64,000 bases of DNA from Cytophagales bacterium (GCA_004294445.1 REAZ01000021.1:1-64000); one strand, 5' to 3'; numbered from the stretch's first letter, positions 17,504 through 27,060 are shown. Notes: a model not told the origin generated them from the sequence alone. A program made the numbers and translations.

Positions 17504-18922
17504 CTACCTTTTATTTTTCGCATTTTTCTTATAAAAACTTGCCTTCGAGGTGCCAGCCTTGTGCTTGTCTTCGTATTGCTTTTTCCTATCCTCATTTTTC
17601 CTCTTTTTTTCGTGGAATGCCCCTTTAAAATTGGGGTCTTCCTTGCGTCTTTGGTAATCGATATCTAAAAGTTGCTGTTGATTTTCCTCGAATGGTGTTT
17701 CTTCCACTACTAAGTTTGCAGGAAGTTCTTTGACAGGTATGGGCGATTTTATGATTTTTTCTATTTTTTGCAAGTGATAAACTTCTGCTTTGTTGCAAAA
17801 AGTGAGTGCAATTCCTTCGTGCAACGCCCTGCCTGTACGTCCAATTCTATGTATATAATCTTCATGGACAAAAGGCACATCAAAGTTAATGACATGGCTC
17901 ACGTTGCTTACGTCTATGCCGCGCGTAGCTACGTCTGTGGCAACAAGCACGCGCACGTCATCTTTTTTGAACTCGTCCATAGCATTGATGCGTGAGTTTT
18001 GCCCTTTGTTAGCATGGATAACTCGCACGCTTTTTTCTATTTTCCTATGAATAAATTTATAAATGTTTTCAGCGTTTTCTTTGGTTTTTGCAAAAATAAT
18101 TACTTTTTTAAAGTCCTCATTTTGAAGCAATAAGCCAACCAAATTGATTTTTGTTTTGAAGTTAGGTACGTGGTAAACAAAGTGTGTAACCATCTGTGCG
18201 GGTGTGGACTGCGGCGTAACTTCTATTCGCAAAGGGAACGCCAAGAAGTTTTCGGTGAGCCTGACCACTCTGTCGGGCATGGTAGCCGAAAAAAGCAAGT
18301 TCTGTCGCTTGCGGGGTACTACCTCCAAAATACTGTTTATTTGCGGCATGAAGCCCATATCCATCATGCGGTCAGCCTCGTCCAAGACCATGATTTTGAG
18401 TTCTTTCAGCACCAGATTTCCTGCCAAATAAATATCCATAAGTCTTCCTGGTGTAGCAATGATGATATCAACACCTTTTTGAATCGCCTCTGTTTGTGCT
18501 TTTGCTCCCACTCCGCCGTAAAGACAGAGATGCCTCAAATCGGTATAAGCAGTAAGTTTTTTTACTTCTTCGGTTATTTGCAAGGCAAGCTCGCGAGTAG
18601 GCGTGATTATCAGAGCTTTGGGGTAGGGCGATTGGGCGTACTTTATTTTCATAACAATAGGAATCACGAAAGCAGCCGTTTTTCCCGTTCCTGTTTGGGC
18701 GATGCCGAGTATATCATGCCCGTCCAAAATCATAGGGATTGCCTTTGCTTGGATAGGGGTAGGGGAGAGGTAGCCCGCTTCTGCGATGGCAGAAAGCAAC
18801 TGTTTATTGAGTTTGAACTGCTCAAAACCATTTGATATTTCCTGTTCGGGCATCAGGGTTTCGGGTACAGTAAGCGGGTTGTCGCCCAGCGAGTTATCGC
18901 CTATTTGTATTTCGGTATTCAC
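17504..18922 (-). CDS. DEAD-box ATP-dependent RNA helicase (RhlE-like)
   Basis: A 472-aa DEAD-box helicase. Motifs in order: Q motif (PTPIQAKAIP), Walker A AQTGTGKT, PTRELA, TPGRLMD, DEAD (VLDEADRMMD), SAT, VATDVATRGIDV and HRIGRTGR. The tail (about 410-472) is Lys/Arg-rich and likely binds RNA. The catalytic core is complete, so it should unwind short RNA duplexes in ribosome assembly or RNA decay. RhlE, DeaD and RhlB groups are hard to separate without alignment; RhlE-like is the best guess. A TAnnTTTG element lies close upstream, and a strong terminator isolates it from the GMC cluster. Confidence 0.92.
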   Translation of the reverse strand: MNTEIQIGDNSLGDNPLTVPETLMPEQEISNGFEQFKLNKQLLSAIAEAGYLSPTPIQAKAIPMILDGHDILGIAQTGTGKTAAFVIPIVMKIKYAQSPYPKALIITPTRELALQITEEVKKLTAYTDLRHLCLYGGVGAKAQTEAIQKGVDIIIATPGRLMDIYLAGNLVLKELKIMVLDEADRMMDMGFMPQINSILEVVPRKRQNLLFSATMPDRVVRLTENFLAFPLRIEVTPQSTPAQMVTHFVYHVPNFKTKINLVGLLLQNEDFKKVIIFAKTKENAENIYKFIHRKIEKSVRVIHANKGQNSRINAMDEFKKDDVRVLVATDVATRGIDVSNVSHVINFDVPFVHEDYIHRIGRTGRALHEGIALTFCNKAEVYHLQKIEKIIKSPIPVKELPANLVVEETPFEENQQQLLDIDYQRRKEDPNFKGAFHEKKRKNEDRKKQYEDKHKAGTSKASFYKKNAKNKR

Positions 18923-18938
18923 GTTTTTTTATTTTTTA

Positions 18939-18946
18939 CAAAATTA
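18939..18946 (-). promoter_or_regulatory. Possible -7 promoter element for the DEAD-box helicase
   Basis: On the minus strand this reads TAATTTTG. It lies only 16 nt before the start codon, so the leader would be very short. Confidence 0.3.
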
Positions 18947-18953
18947 CATAAAA

Positions 18954-18983
18954 AAATCCTAAGAGTGCGAACTCTTAGGATTT
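18954..18983 (-). terminator. Intrinsic terminator after the GMC cluster
   Basis: AAATCCTAAGAGT (18954-18966) pairs over 13 bp with ACTCTTAGGATTT (18971-18983) around a 4-nt loop. On the minus strand a T-run follows, just after the last GMC gene. Confidence 0.88.
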
Positions 18984-19011
18984 ACTTCTCAGGAGAAGAA
19001 AAAGTAAAATA

Positions 19012-20727
19012 TTAGATATTGCCTTTTTTCATTTCTTTTACCGCATAATCGCAAGCGCGAGCCGTAAAAGCCATGTAGCCCAAAGAAGGGTTTTGGCAAC
19101 CTGCTGATGTCATAAATGAGCCATCAGTAACAAATACATTCTTTACAGCGTGTATTTGGTTGAAGCCATTAAGGACAGATGTTTTAGGGTCTTTGCCCAT
19201 GCGTGCCGTACCCATTTCGTGGATAGCCATACCGGGGAAAGAGCCGTTGTCATACGTCTTGATGTCTTTCAGACCTGCTGATTCGAGCATTTCTGCGGCA
19301 TCGTTCATCATGTCTTTGCGCATTTTTGTTTCGTTTTCTTTGAACTCACAATCAAAATTGAGTGTAGGCAGTCCCCACTTATCCAATTTATTCTTGTCCA
19401 AAGTTACCCTGTTTTCTTGGTAAGGCAAACACTCTCCAAAACCTGTCATACCAAAAGTCCAGTTGCCCGGTGCAATAAGTGATTCTTTGAAATCCTTGCC
19501 TACACCCATTTCGGCGATGCCTCTTTGCCAACCTGTCCTGCTTGCGCCGCCTTGGTAGCCAAAGCCTCTGATGTAATCTCTGTCATTTTTGGCGATGTTG
19601 CGGAATCTTGGAATATAGATACCGTTTGCTCTTCTGCCGAAATAATATTGGTCTTCGAAGCCCAAGCCTTCTGCCGAGCCAGATGCCCCGCAACGGAAGT
19701 GATGATCCATCAAGTTTCTGCCTAATTGGTCGCTGTCATTACCTAAGCCATTTGGGAATCTGTTAGATGTAGAGTTCATCATCAGTAGGGTAGTACCAAG
19801 CGTAGAGCCGTTCAAGAAGATAATTTTTGCGAAAAACTCTATTGTTTCTTTGCTATCGGCATCTATGACGGTTACCCCTGTGGCTTTTTGTGTTTTTTCA
19901 TCAAAAATTACAGAACTTACCACAGAAAGCGGTCTTACGGTCAGGTTTCCTGTTTTCATAGCGGCAGGAAGCGTAGAAGATTGGGTACTGAAATAAGCAC
20001 CGTAGTTACAACCTCTGCTACACAGATTGCGGTATTGGCAAGCACCACGCCCGTTGATTGACTGCGTGAGGTTAGCTACACGCCCCATCGTCATTACGCG
20101 GTCTTTGTAGTTTGCCTTTATTTTTCCTGCAATGTGTTTTTCCAAGCAGTTCATCTCCATTGGAGGAAGGAATTTGCCATCGGGGAGTTGTGGCAGCCCT
20201 TCGTTTTGCCCACTGATGCCCGCAAATTGCTCTACATAGTCATACCAAGGAGCAATTTCTTTATAGCGAACAGGCCAGTCGATAGCAATACCCTCTTTGG
20301 CATTTGCCTCGAAATCCATTTCGCTTAATCTGTAGGACTGCCTTCCCCACATGATAGATTTACCGCCTACGATATTGGGTCTGTACCAGTCAAAACGTTT
20401 TTGCTCTGCATAAGGAGAATCTTCGTCATTCATCCAATATTTTTCGCTATGCTCGTTATAAGGGTAATCCCTGCTTAGGAAAGGGTGCGACTGACGCTGT
20501 TTGTCAGTAATTCTGCCCCTATATTTAGTTTCCCAAGGCTTTTTGAAGGCTTCTTCATATTTTCCATGCTCCAAATTCCAGCCCTTGTCGAGCATGAGGA
20601 CTTTCAAGCCTTTTTCACAAAGTTCTTTTGCCGCCCAGCCTCCGCTTACGCCAGAGCCTACCACTATAGCATCGTAGGTGTTTTGCTGCTTGGACTTCAA
20701 ATTCAAATTTACTTTTAAGTCAGCCAT
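19012..20727 (-). CDS. GMC-family flavoprotein oxidoreductase (copy 1)
   Basis: A 571-aa FAD-dependent GMC oxidoreductase. The FAD-binding motif VVGSGVSGGWAAKELCEKG is at residues 21-39, and the C-terminal GMC signature region has HEMGTARMGKDP and CQNPSLGYMAFTARACDYAV. It is closely similar to the gene at 21475-23184 over its whole length, so the two arose by duplication. Between them lies a gluconate-dehydrogenase subunit III homologue. In related enzymes the flavoprotein, subunit III and a cytochrome c form a membrane-linked dehydrogenase for sugars or sugar acids; no cytochrome subunit gene is adjacent here. The likely role is oxidation of a sugar or polyol. Confidence 0.9.
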   Translation of the reverse strand: MADLKVNLNLKSKQQNTYDAIVVGSGVSGGWAAKELCEKGLKVLMLDKGWNLEHGKYEEAFKKPWETKYRGRITDKQRQSHPFLSRDYPYNEHSEKYWMNDEDSPYAEQKRFDWYRPNIVGGKSIMWGRQSYRLSEMDFEANAKEGIAIDWPVRYKEIAPWYDYVEQFAGISGQNEGLPQLPDGKFLPPMEMNCLEKHIAGKIKANYKDRVMTMGRVANLTQSINGRGACQYRNLCSRGCNYGAYFSTQSSTLPAAMKTGNLTVRPLSVVSSVIFDEKTQKATGVTVIDADSKETIEFFAKIIFLNGSTLGTTLLMMNSTSNRFPNGLGNDSDQLGRNLMDHHFRCGASGSAEGLGFEDQYYFGRRANGIYIPRFRNIAKNDRDYIRGFGYQGGASRTGWQRGIAEMGVGKDFKESLIAPGNWTFGMTGFGECLPYQENRVTLDKNKLDKWGLPTLNFDCEFKENETKMRKDMMNDAAEMLESAGLKDIKTYDNGSFPGMAIHEMGTARMGKDPKTSVLNGFNQIHAVKNVFVTDGSFMTSAGCQNPSLGYMAFTARACDYAVKEMKKGNI

Positions 20728-20833
20728 ATTTTAATTATGAATTATGAGTTATAAATTATGTATTTTAGTGATGAACTATGAGTTAGAATTATAATTATTC
20801 ATTTATAATTCAACATTTATAATTCATCATTTT
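20728..20833. repeat. AT-rich ATTATGAATTATGAG-type repeat patch
   Basis: The gap between the GMC gene and the subunit III gene is filled by imperfect direct and inverted copies of short words such as AATTATGAATTATGAG and TTATAATTCATCATT. It holds no ORF. It is probably simple-sequence expansion able to fold into hairpins. Confidence 0.5.
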
Positions 20834-21421
20834 CTACGTTGCCCATGCTTTTTGCCCTGCTTTCAAGGGAACGCAGCCCTCGTATTTGCCCGGAACGTGC
20901 AGGTATTCTAATGCCTGACTTGCTCCGATTTCGGAGGTAAAATAGCCTGTAAGCGTAAGACTTTTGAGTGTACCAAAGATGTGTGCGGGTGCCTCTTTGT
21001 TATCTTTGTTTTTCTCTTTGTAGTCTTTTCCTTCTTGCTCCATTTTGGTCAAGAACTCTATTCGCTGCTTTTCATCACACTTCTCGAACGGATTTTTGTT
21101 AGCCTCTTGGCATTTGTTCTGAAAGTCAGTAAGCCCGCCAAAGAAGTTTTTGCGGTCTTTTTCGTTAAAGCAGTCTGCTACGATGTCGGCAATAAAGTCT
21201 TGTACTTTAGCCTCTTTTGCTCCTGGCGTGCCTGTAGTTGGGATAATAGTATCCGCAATTTCGGCGATAAGACCCTTTACTTCGGGGGTAAAGGCTTCTA
21301 AAATGGCTTGCTTTTCTTCGGCGGTATTGGAGCATCCGCTAAGAACAGAGCCTAACCATGGTGCTACAAACGCACTACCCATCAGGGTGGAGGTTCGCAT
21401 GATTGCATCTCTACGATTCAT
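20834..21421 (-). CDS. Gluconate 2-dehydrogenase subunit III family protein
   Basis: A 195-aa protein of the gluconate-2-dehydrogenase subunit III (small subunit) family. The start at 21421 gives a twin-arginine-like N-terminus (MNRRDAIMRTSTLMG) followed by lipobox LSG-C with Cys at 30, suggesting Tat export and a lipid anchor. The mature part has family features such as IAEIADTIIPTTGTPGAKEAKV and TLTGYFTSEIGASQAL. It lies between two GMC oxidoreductase genes on the same strand (53 and 106 nt gaps). It probably escorts or stabilises the exported flavoprotein. The longer open frame up to 21562 overlaps the neighbouring gene and is rejected. Confidence 0.88.
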   Translation of the reverse strand: MNRRDAIMRTSTLMGSAFVAPWLGSVLSGCSNTAEEKQAILEAFTPEVKGLIAEIADTIIPTTGTPGAKEAKVQDFIADIVADCFNEKDRKNFFGGLTDFQNKCQEANKNPFEKCDEKQRIEFLTKMEQEGKDYKEKNKDNKEAPAHIFGTLKSLTLTGYFTSEIGASQALEYLHVPGKYEGCVPLKAGQKAWAT

Positions 21422-21474
21422 TTTCAATTTGGTTATTTTGATTAAGTTAGAAATATTTATGTATAAAATCAGGT

Positions 21475-23184
21475 TTATATGTTGCTTTTTTTCATTTCTT
21501 TTATTGCATAGTCGCAGGCACGCGCCGTAAATGCCATATAGCCCAAAGAAGGGTTTTGGCAACCCGAAGATACCATAAAAGCACCATCAGTAACAAATAC
21601 ATTCTTTACAGCGTGCATTTGGTTAAAACCATTCAATACAGATGTTTTGGGGTCTTTACCCATTCGCGCCGTTCCCATTTCGTGAATTCCCATACCTGGG
21701 AATGCCCCTAAGTTAAAGGTTTCGACATTTTTGAGTCCTGCTGCTTCGAGCATTTCTGCTCCGTCAGCCATCATATCTTTGCGCATTTTCATTTCGTTTT
21801 CCTTAAATTCGCAATCTATAGTAACTGTGGGTAATCCCCATTTATCCAATTTTTCTTTGTTCAAAGTTACTCTGTTTTCTTGGTAGGGTAGGCACTCTCC
21901 AAAAGCGGTCATGCCAAAGTTCCAATCGCCAGGTGCTATTAGCGATTCTTTGAAATCCTTGCCTACGCCCATTTCTGCTACGCCTCTTTGCCAATCTGAA
22001 CGGCTTGCCCTGCCTTGGTAGCCAAAGCCCCTGATATATTCCCTGTCATTTTTGCCAATATTGCGGAATCTTGGAATGTAGATGCCGTTGTAGCGTCTGC
22101 CGAAATAATATTGGTCTTGGAAACCATCATAACTTCCTTTTGCTCCGCAACGAAAATGGTGATCCATGAGGTTTCTCCCTACTTGGTCGCTGTCGTTGCC
22201 TAATCCGTTTGGAAAGCGGCTGGAGGTAGAGTTGAGCAGGAGAGAAGCCGTAGCAATCGTAGAGGCGTTTAGGAAAATAATTTTCGCAAAAAATTCCATT
22301 GTTTCCTTTGTGTCGGCATCTATGACGTTTACGCCCGTTGCTTTTTGTGTTTTTTCATCAAAAATTACAGAACTTACTATGGAAAGCGGTCTTACGGTCA
22401 AGTTTCCCGTTTTCATAGCAGCAGGAAGTGTAGAGGACTGGGTGCTGAAATAGGCTCCATAATGGCAACCTCTGTTGCACAAAGCTCTATATTGGCAGGC
22501 TGACCTTCCGTTGTGATTTTGGGTAAGGTTTGCCACTCTGCCTATGGTCATGAGGCGGTCTTTGAAGTTCTCCTTTATTTTTCCTGCAATGTGCTTTTCC
22601 AAGCAGTTCATTTCCATTGGCGGTAGAAACTTGCCATCGGGCAGGTGCGGTATGCCTTCGTTTTGCCCACTAATGCCCGCAAACTGCTCTACATAGTCGT
22701 ACCAAGGGGCGATGTCTTTGTAGCGAACAGGCCAATCGATGGCGATGCCTTCTTTGGCGTTTGCCTCAAAATCCATTTCGCTGAATCGGTAGGACTGCCT
22801 TCCCCACATAATTGACTTGCCGCCCACAATATTAGGTCTGTACCAGTCAAAACGCTTTACCTCAGTATAGGGAGCGTCTGCGTCATTGAACCAATACTTT
22901 TCGTTATGCTCTGCGTAGGGCGTATCTCTGACCAAAAAAGGATGTGTTTTTCGCTGCTCATCAGTAATTCTGCCCCTATATTTTAACTCCCAAGGTTTTT
23001 TGAAAGCTGTTTCATATTTACCATGCTCTAAGTTCCACCCTCTGTCAAGCATCAGGACTTTCAAGCCTTTTTCACAAAGTTCTTTTGCTGCCCAGCCTCC
23101 ACTAATGCCAGAACCTACAACGATTGCATCGTATGTATTTTCTTTCTGTCCTTTCAGATTGAAGTTTATTTCTAAACCAGCCAT
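21475..23184 (-). CDS. GMC-family flavoprotein oxidoreductase (copy 2)
   Basis: A 569-aa paralogue of the GMC enzyme at 19012-20727. It has the same FAD motif (VVGSGISGGWAAKELCEKG) and the same C-terminal blocks (HEMGTARMGKDP, CQNPSLGYMAFTARACDYA). The two proteins differ mainly in short surface segments, for example near residues 60-95 and 345-360. It is the first gene of the cluster GMC2, subunit III, GMC1. Neither flavoprotein has a classical signal peptide, so co-export with the Tat-targeted subunit III is plausible. The substrate is unknown; sugars or sugar acids are typical for this subfamily. Confidence 0.9.
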   Translation of the reverse strand: MAGLEINFNLKGQKENTYDAIVVGSGISGGWAAKELCEKGLKVLMLDRGWNLEHGKYETAFKKPWELKYRGRITDEQRKTHPFLVRDTPYAEHNEKYWFNDADAPYTEVKRFDWYRPNIVGGKSIMWGRQSYRFSEMDFEANAKEGIAIDWPVRYKDIAPWYDYVEQFAGISGQNEGIPHLPDGKFLPPMEMNCLEKHIAGKIKENFKDRLMTIGRVANLTQNHNGRSACQYRALCNRGCHYGAYFSTQSSTLPAAMKTGNLTVRPLSIVSSVIFDEKTQKATGVNVIDADTKETMEFFAKIIFLNASTIATASLLLNSTSSRFPNGLGNDSDQVGRNLMDHHFRCGAKGSYDGFQDQYYFGRRYNGIYIPRFRNIGKNDREYIRGFGYQGRASRSDWQRGVAEMGVGKDFKESLIAPGDWNFGMTAFGECLPYQENRVTLNKEKLDKWGLPTVTIDCEFKENEMKMRKDMMADGAEMLEAAGLKNVETFNLGAFPGMGIHEMGTARMGKDPKTSVLNGFNQMHAVKNVFVTDGAFMVSSGCQNPSLGYMAFTARACDYAIKEMKKSNI

Positions 23185-23313
23185 ATATATGAATTATAAG
23201 TTGTTATATTACCGAAAAAGCATAAACAGAAGATGCGAAATTTAGTTTTCTAAAATTATATATAATTTCAGAAAAAGCAATATATTCTTTTGAAAGACTA
23301 TCTTAAAGTTTCA

Positions 23314-23345
23314 AAGATGTAATCTTTTACCAAAAATTACATCTT
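23314..23345 (-). terminator. Weak terminator-like hairpin after the rpoN operon
   Basis: AAGATGTAAT (23314-23323) pairs with ATTACATCTT (23336-23345). It lies between the ABC permease 3' end and the GMC cluster, but the T-run is short, so termination may be weak. Confidence 0.4.
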
Positions 23346-23441
23346 GGCGATAATCTTAATATACAAAGAGCTAAGTGCTACGGAACTTACATTAATAATA
23401 AGTATAGCAAAACTATCACTAAGAACAAAGGTACTGTTACT

Positions 23442-24695
23442 TTATTTAGACCGTATAGCTATTACGGGGTCTAAACGGGAAGCCGTAATAGCAGGGATTA
23501 TCCCTGATAAAACTCCTATCACCGAAGAAACGATTAAGCCTATAGATATATTAGTGCTATTCAATGAGATAACAAAAGTATCTGTAGAAAAGAATGACAA
23601 AGTAGAAACCAATAAAAGTCCTGCCAAGCCGCCTATTACGCTCAAAAAGATAGCCTCAAACAAAAATTGGAACAATATAAAATAATTTCTCGCCCCTAAT
23701 GATTTTTGAATACCTATTAGGTTAGTTCGCTCTTTCACAGATACAAACATGATATTGGCAATGCCAAAACCGCCAACAAGCATGGAAAAACTACCAATAA
23801 ACCAGCCCGCCGTTTTCAACACTGCTATCAAACTATCTAAAAATTGGGCAAATGCTTCGGGTCTATTCAGTGCAAAATTATCGTCTTCTAAGGGTTTCAA
23901 TCCGCGATAGGCTCTGAGCGTTCCTCGCATTTCGTTTTCGAGTTCTTGTAAGCCCTCATCACTTGCAAATCCTTTGACGGCTATTTGCGGTCTTACACCT
24001 CTGTTGCGTGTTGCTGTGAATAGCTTAAGCATAGATTTGAATGGGACAATGCACAGATTATCCACGCTTGGCGCACCTAATAGGTTATCGCCTTGTTTTT
24101 TGAGTATGCCAATAACGGTAAAAGGCGTATTATTAACTTTGATATTCTGCCCTGTCGGGTCTGCTCCGTTAAAAAGGTCTTTCGCCAAAGTAGCCCCAAT
24201 GAGTACAGTATTTCTGCCATTGTCCATCTCTTGTATGGTGAAATATCTGCCTATTTCTATTCTAATATCTGCCACTCTGTTGTGAGAGTAAGAGATGCCT
24301 TGCATAGTTACCCCTCTGGCACTGCTATTTTTGTATTTGATACTTAGGTTTCCCCTCACTGCAAAAATAGAAGTTGCGGAAGCCCAAGTAAGATTTTTTT
24401 CCAAAAAACGATACTCGTCATAGGTGGGGTTTGGTCGCCTAAAGTATTTCCACCAAGGGTAATCATTGCCAAAAGTCCATGGAAATTTTTCTACATAAAT
24501 TACTTTATCTCCCAAAAAAGAAAGACTACTTTTGATACTATCATTGAGCGTATCTACCATTGTAAGTACGCCAATGATGGCAAAAATTCCTACAGTAACG
24601 CCCAAGAGGGACAGGACAGTTCTCAATAGGTTTTCTTTGAGTGCGCCCATTGCGAAAACTAAACTCTCGTAAATTTGACCAATTACAAATAGCAT
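23442..24695 (-). CDS. MacB/FtsX-type ABC transporter permease
   Basis: A 417-aa permease of the MacB-FtsX family. An N-terminal membrane segment (about 25-45, LSLLGVTVGIFAIIGVLTMV) is followed by a large MacB-like periplasmic core (about 50-270) and three C-terminal membrane segments within about 295-405. The cytoplasmic segment KERTNLIGIQKSLGA is typical. Such proteins work with an ATPase to move lipoproteins, peptides or drugs, or to transmit force in the periplasm. No ATPase gene is adjacent. It follows an unknown lipoprotein gene by 21 nt and appears to be the last gene of the rpoN operon. Confidence 0.9.
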   Translation of the reverse strand: MLFVIGQIYESLVFAMGALKENLLRTVLSLLGVTVGIFAIIGVLTMVDTLNDSIKSSLSFLGDKVIYVEKFPWTFGNDYPWWKYFRRPNPTYDEYRFLEKNLTWASATSIFAVRGNLSIKYKNSSARGVTMQGISYSHNRVADIRIEIGRYFTIQEMDNGRNTVLIGATLAKDLFNGADPTGQNIKVNNTPFTVIGILKKQGDNLLGAPSVDNLCIVPFKSMLKLFTATRNRGVRPQIAVKGFASDEGLQELENEMRGTLRAYRGLKPLEDDNFALNRPEAFAQFLDSLIAVLKTAGWFIGSFSMLVGGFGIANIMFVSVKERTNLIGIQKSLGARNYFILFQFLFEAIFLSVIGGLAGLLLVSTLSFFSTDTFVISLNSTNISIGLIVSSVIGVLSGIIPAITASRLDPVIAIRSK

Positions 24696-24716
24696 ATCTT
24701 TAATTGTTAATTTTTT

Positions 24717-25463
24717 TTATTCAGTAAGTATATAAGTAATGTCAGAGTTAGTAAGTCCAAAAAAGGGATTAGGTAGCACTTCTTGAAATATCAATCTATC
24801 CTTACTTGATGAGATTACTGTCCAATTAATTGCATCGCGCCCGTCTGCTTTGATGGTTATTCTTGTTCCCGTATCATTAAAACTCCATGTGCCTGTTTGC
24901 TCTATTGCTGTTTCACTTACCGAGCATTTTATTCCTTTGCCTTCTATATCATACCTGCCGCTTTTATAAAAAATTAGCACATTATCTAAGCGGCATCGGA
25001 AGGCATTGTCGAGCATTGTTACAGGCGTAGTTCTATCAAACTGCTTTACAGTAATTGCTTGCCACCTTTTCCCAACGGAGGAAGCTACATCACTTGACTT
25101 GCTGTCTTTGACAATGACAAACTCCGTATTGACATAAAAAGCACCAACCGACTTTACCGTAGTTTCTACCTTGCCTTCCCAATTATTCAATGAGTCTTTT
25201 TTTACGTCTATATAGTAAGTACCTGCTTCTAAGTTTACGAATCTGATAAGTCCTGTCAGAGAGGTCACCTCTGCTGTTTTGGCAGGATTTTTTTCTTCGT
25301 TCCAGTCTTCCCTTGTTCGGTATATATTTATATTAGCCTTGTCCACTCTATTTCCCAAAGGGTCAAGCACATAAATTTCCAATACCGCCGTAGGTTGCCC
25401 TTGCCGACAGGCTGCAAAGCAAATGACGAGCAAGCATAAATAAAGACTGCGCAAATATATCAT
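24717..25463 (-). CDS. Uncharacterised lipoprotein with carboxypeptidase-regulatory-like domain
   Basis: A 248-aa protein with a lipoprotein signal ending in FAA-C (Cys at 19). Residues about 27-90 look like a CarboxypepD_reg/Ig-like beta-sandwich (VLDPLGNRVDKANINIYRT, then LIRFVNLEAGTYYIDV). The C-terminal half (about 125-248) looks like a lipocalin-type beta domain with a 'W..N..' pattern (TGTWSFNDTGTRITIKAD). No specific function is recognised. It lies between rpoN and a MacB-like permease with about 21-nt gaps on both sides, so it may work with the permease at the cell envelope. Confidence 0.72.
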   Translation of the reverse strand: MIYLRSLYLCLLVICFAACRQGQPTAVLEIYVLDPLGNRVDKANINIYRTREDWNEEKNPAKTAEVTSLTGLIRFVNLEAGTYYIDVKKDSLNNWEGKVETTVKSVGAFYVNTEFVIVKDSKSSDVASSVGKRWQAITVKQFDRTTPVTMLDNAFRCRLDNVLIFYKSGRYDIEGKGIKCSVSETAIEQTGTWSFNDTGTRITIKADGRDAINWTVISSSKDRLIFQEVLPNPFFGLTNSDITYILTE

Positions 25464-25484
25464 TTTTATAAATCTGTATTTATT

Positions 25485-27011
25485 TTATAGCTCTTTTCTA
25501 AGCCTTGCCACAGGAATATTCATCTGTTCACGATATTTGGCTACTGTACGGCGAGCAATGTTGTATCCTTTATCATTGAGCATTTTCTCCAATTTATCAT
25601 CGGAGTAAGGCTTTCGTTTGCTTTCCCCTTCTATTATTTCCTTCAAAATGTATTTTACTTCCTTGCTACTCACGTCTTCACCCGAATCGGTAGTAATACT
25701 TTCGGAGAAAAAATATTTGAGTGGATGAATGCCAAAATCTGTTTGCACGCTTTTGCTATTGGCAACGCGAGATACGGTAGAAATATCCATGTTTATTTTT
25801 GTGGCAATGTCTTTCAGAATCATGGGGCGTAGCTTGCTCTCATCTCCCTCTAAGAAATATTCATACTGATAGTCTATGATGGCGTTCATGGTTTTGAGCA
25901 AGGTTTGCTGTCTTTGTTTGATGGCATCTATGAACCATTTTGCTGCGTCCAACTTTTGTTTTACGAAAGTAACAGCTTGTTTCATAGACTTATCTCGCTT
26001 GCTGCTTTTCTCATAGGTATCAAGCATTTCGGCAAAAGAACGGCTAATTTTCAAGTCGGGAGCGTTTCGTGCATTTAATGAAAGTTCTAATTTCCCACTG
26101 GTATTTTTGAGCAGAAAATCAGGCACAATGTATTGTGTTTTGGTATAAGTGCCGCCGCTTTCGCCCGGTTTTGGGTTCAGCTTTATAATTACATTTACGG
26201 CATCTTTGAGTTCCTCCTCTGTGATGTCCAAACGCTTTTCTATTTTGGGATAGTGCTTTTTTGTAAATTCTTCAAAGCATAAAGAGATGATTCTTAGTGC
26301 ATTGTAAATGTCGGGATTGTCAGTGTCTTTTCGCTTCAGTTGTAGCTCCAGACATTCTTGGAGACTACGTGCCGCAATGCCTGCGGGGTCAAAAGTATGT
26401 ATTTGCTTCAAAATATTTTCCAATTCCGCTATCTCTACCTCTATATTTTGGGTGAAAGCCAAATCGTTGGCGATGCCCTCTAACTCTCTCCTTATGTAGC
26501 CTTCGTTGTCTATGCTACCAATGAGCTGCGCTCCTATAGCAAACTCTCTTTCATCTAAGTCCAAATATTCTAACTGCTCCATGAGGGAGTCTATCAAAGA
26601 ATCTTCCATTTTGATGGGCATATCTCTGTCTTCGTCATCGGCTACGGGGCCGTCGCCTTGCATTTTGTAGCCCAAATCGTCATCATTGAGGTACTCTCCT
26701 ACGCTTATTTCCTCCAAACTTTCCGTATCCTTGCTATAGTCGTCTTCGTTGTCAAGGGCATCATTATCTATGTCTGTGGGTTCTTCTTCAAACTCTTCAT
26801 TGTTTTCTTCGGAATCGTTGCTATTTTCTGCATCGTTAAACTCATCTTCATTTCTTGCCTCTTCCAAAGCAGGATTGTTAGAAAGTTCTTCCTCTATGCG
26901 CGTTTGCAATTCGGCAGTAGGTATCTGTAACAGTTTTATAAACTGAATCTGCTGTGGGGACAGCTTCTGCGTGAGTGTTTGTATCTGACCTAACTTCTGC
27001 ATATTGCTCAA
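25485..27011 (-). CDS. rpoN: RNA polymerase sigma-54 factor
   Basis: This 508-aa protein is sigma-54. Region I (about 1-50) is Gln/Leu-rich (LTQKLSPQQIQFIKLLQIP), region II is a very acidic linker (about 50-130), and region III includes the core-binding and DNA-binding parts. The RpoN box ARRTVAKYRE is at about 486-495 near the C-terminus. Sigma-54 directs transcription at -24/-12 promoters with AAA+ activators; no such activator is encoded in this window. The start may be 27011 or the Met at 27002 (MQKLGQIQ). It is the first gene of a three-gene run with a lipoprotein and an ABC permease. Confidence 0.95.
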   Translation of the reverse strand: MSNMQKLGQIQTLTQKLSPQQIQFIKLLQIPTAELQTRIEEELSNNPALEEARNEDEFNDAENSNDSEENNEEFEEEPTDIDNDALDNEDDYSKDTESLEEISVGEYLNDDDLGYKMQGDGPVADDEDRDMPIKMEDSLIDSLMEQLEYLDLDEREFAIGAQLIGSIDNEGYIRRELEGIANDLAFTQNIEVEIAELENILKQIHTFDPAGIAARSLQECLELQLKRKDTDNPDIYNALRIISLCFEEFTKKHYPKIEKRLDITEEELKDAVNVIIKLNPKPGESGGTYTKTQYIVPDFLLKNTSGKLELSLNARNAPDLKISRSFAEMLDTYEKSSKRDKSMKQAVTFVKQKLDAAKWFIDAIKQRQQTLLKTMNAIIDYQYEYFLEGDESKLRPMILKDIATKINMDISTVSRVANSKSVQTDFGIHPLKYFFSESITTDSGEDVSSKEVKYILKEIIEGESKRKPYSDDKLEKMLNDKGYNIARRTVAKYREQMNIPVARLRKEL

Positions 27012-27052
27012 AACTTTTAAATATTCCTAAGTATCTTTATCTCTATCCATTG

Positions 27053-27060
27053 CAAAATTA
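27053..27060 (-). promoter_or_regulatory. Bacteroidota -7 promoter element for rpoN
   Basis: On the minus strand this reads TAATTTTG, about 42 nt before the rpoN start. Confidence 0.4.

Noticed and set aside
18170..18835. Open frame of 221 codons on the plus strand inside the DEAD-box gene
   Set aside because: Antisense to conserved helicase motifs, His/Cys-rich composition typical of a shadow frame.
20834..21562. Longer start (21562) for the subunit III protein
   Set aside because: It would overlap the GMC gene and hide the twin-arginine signal that begins at 21421.
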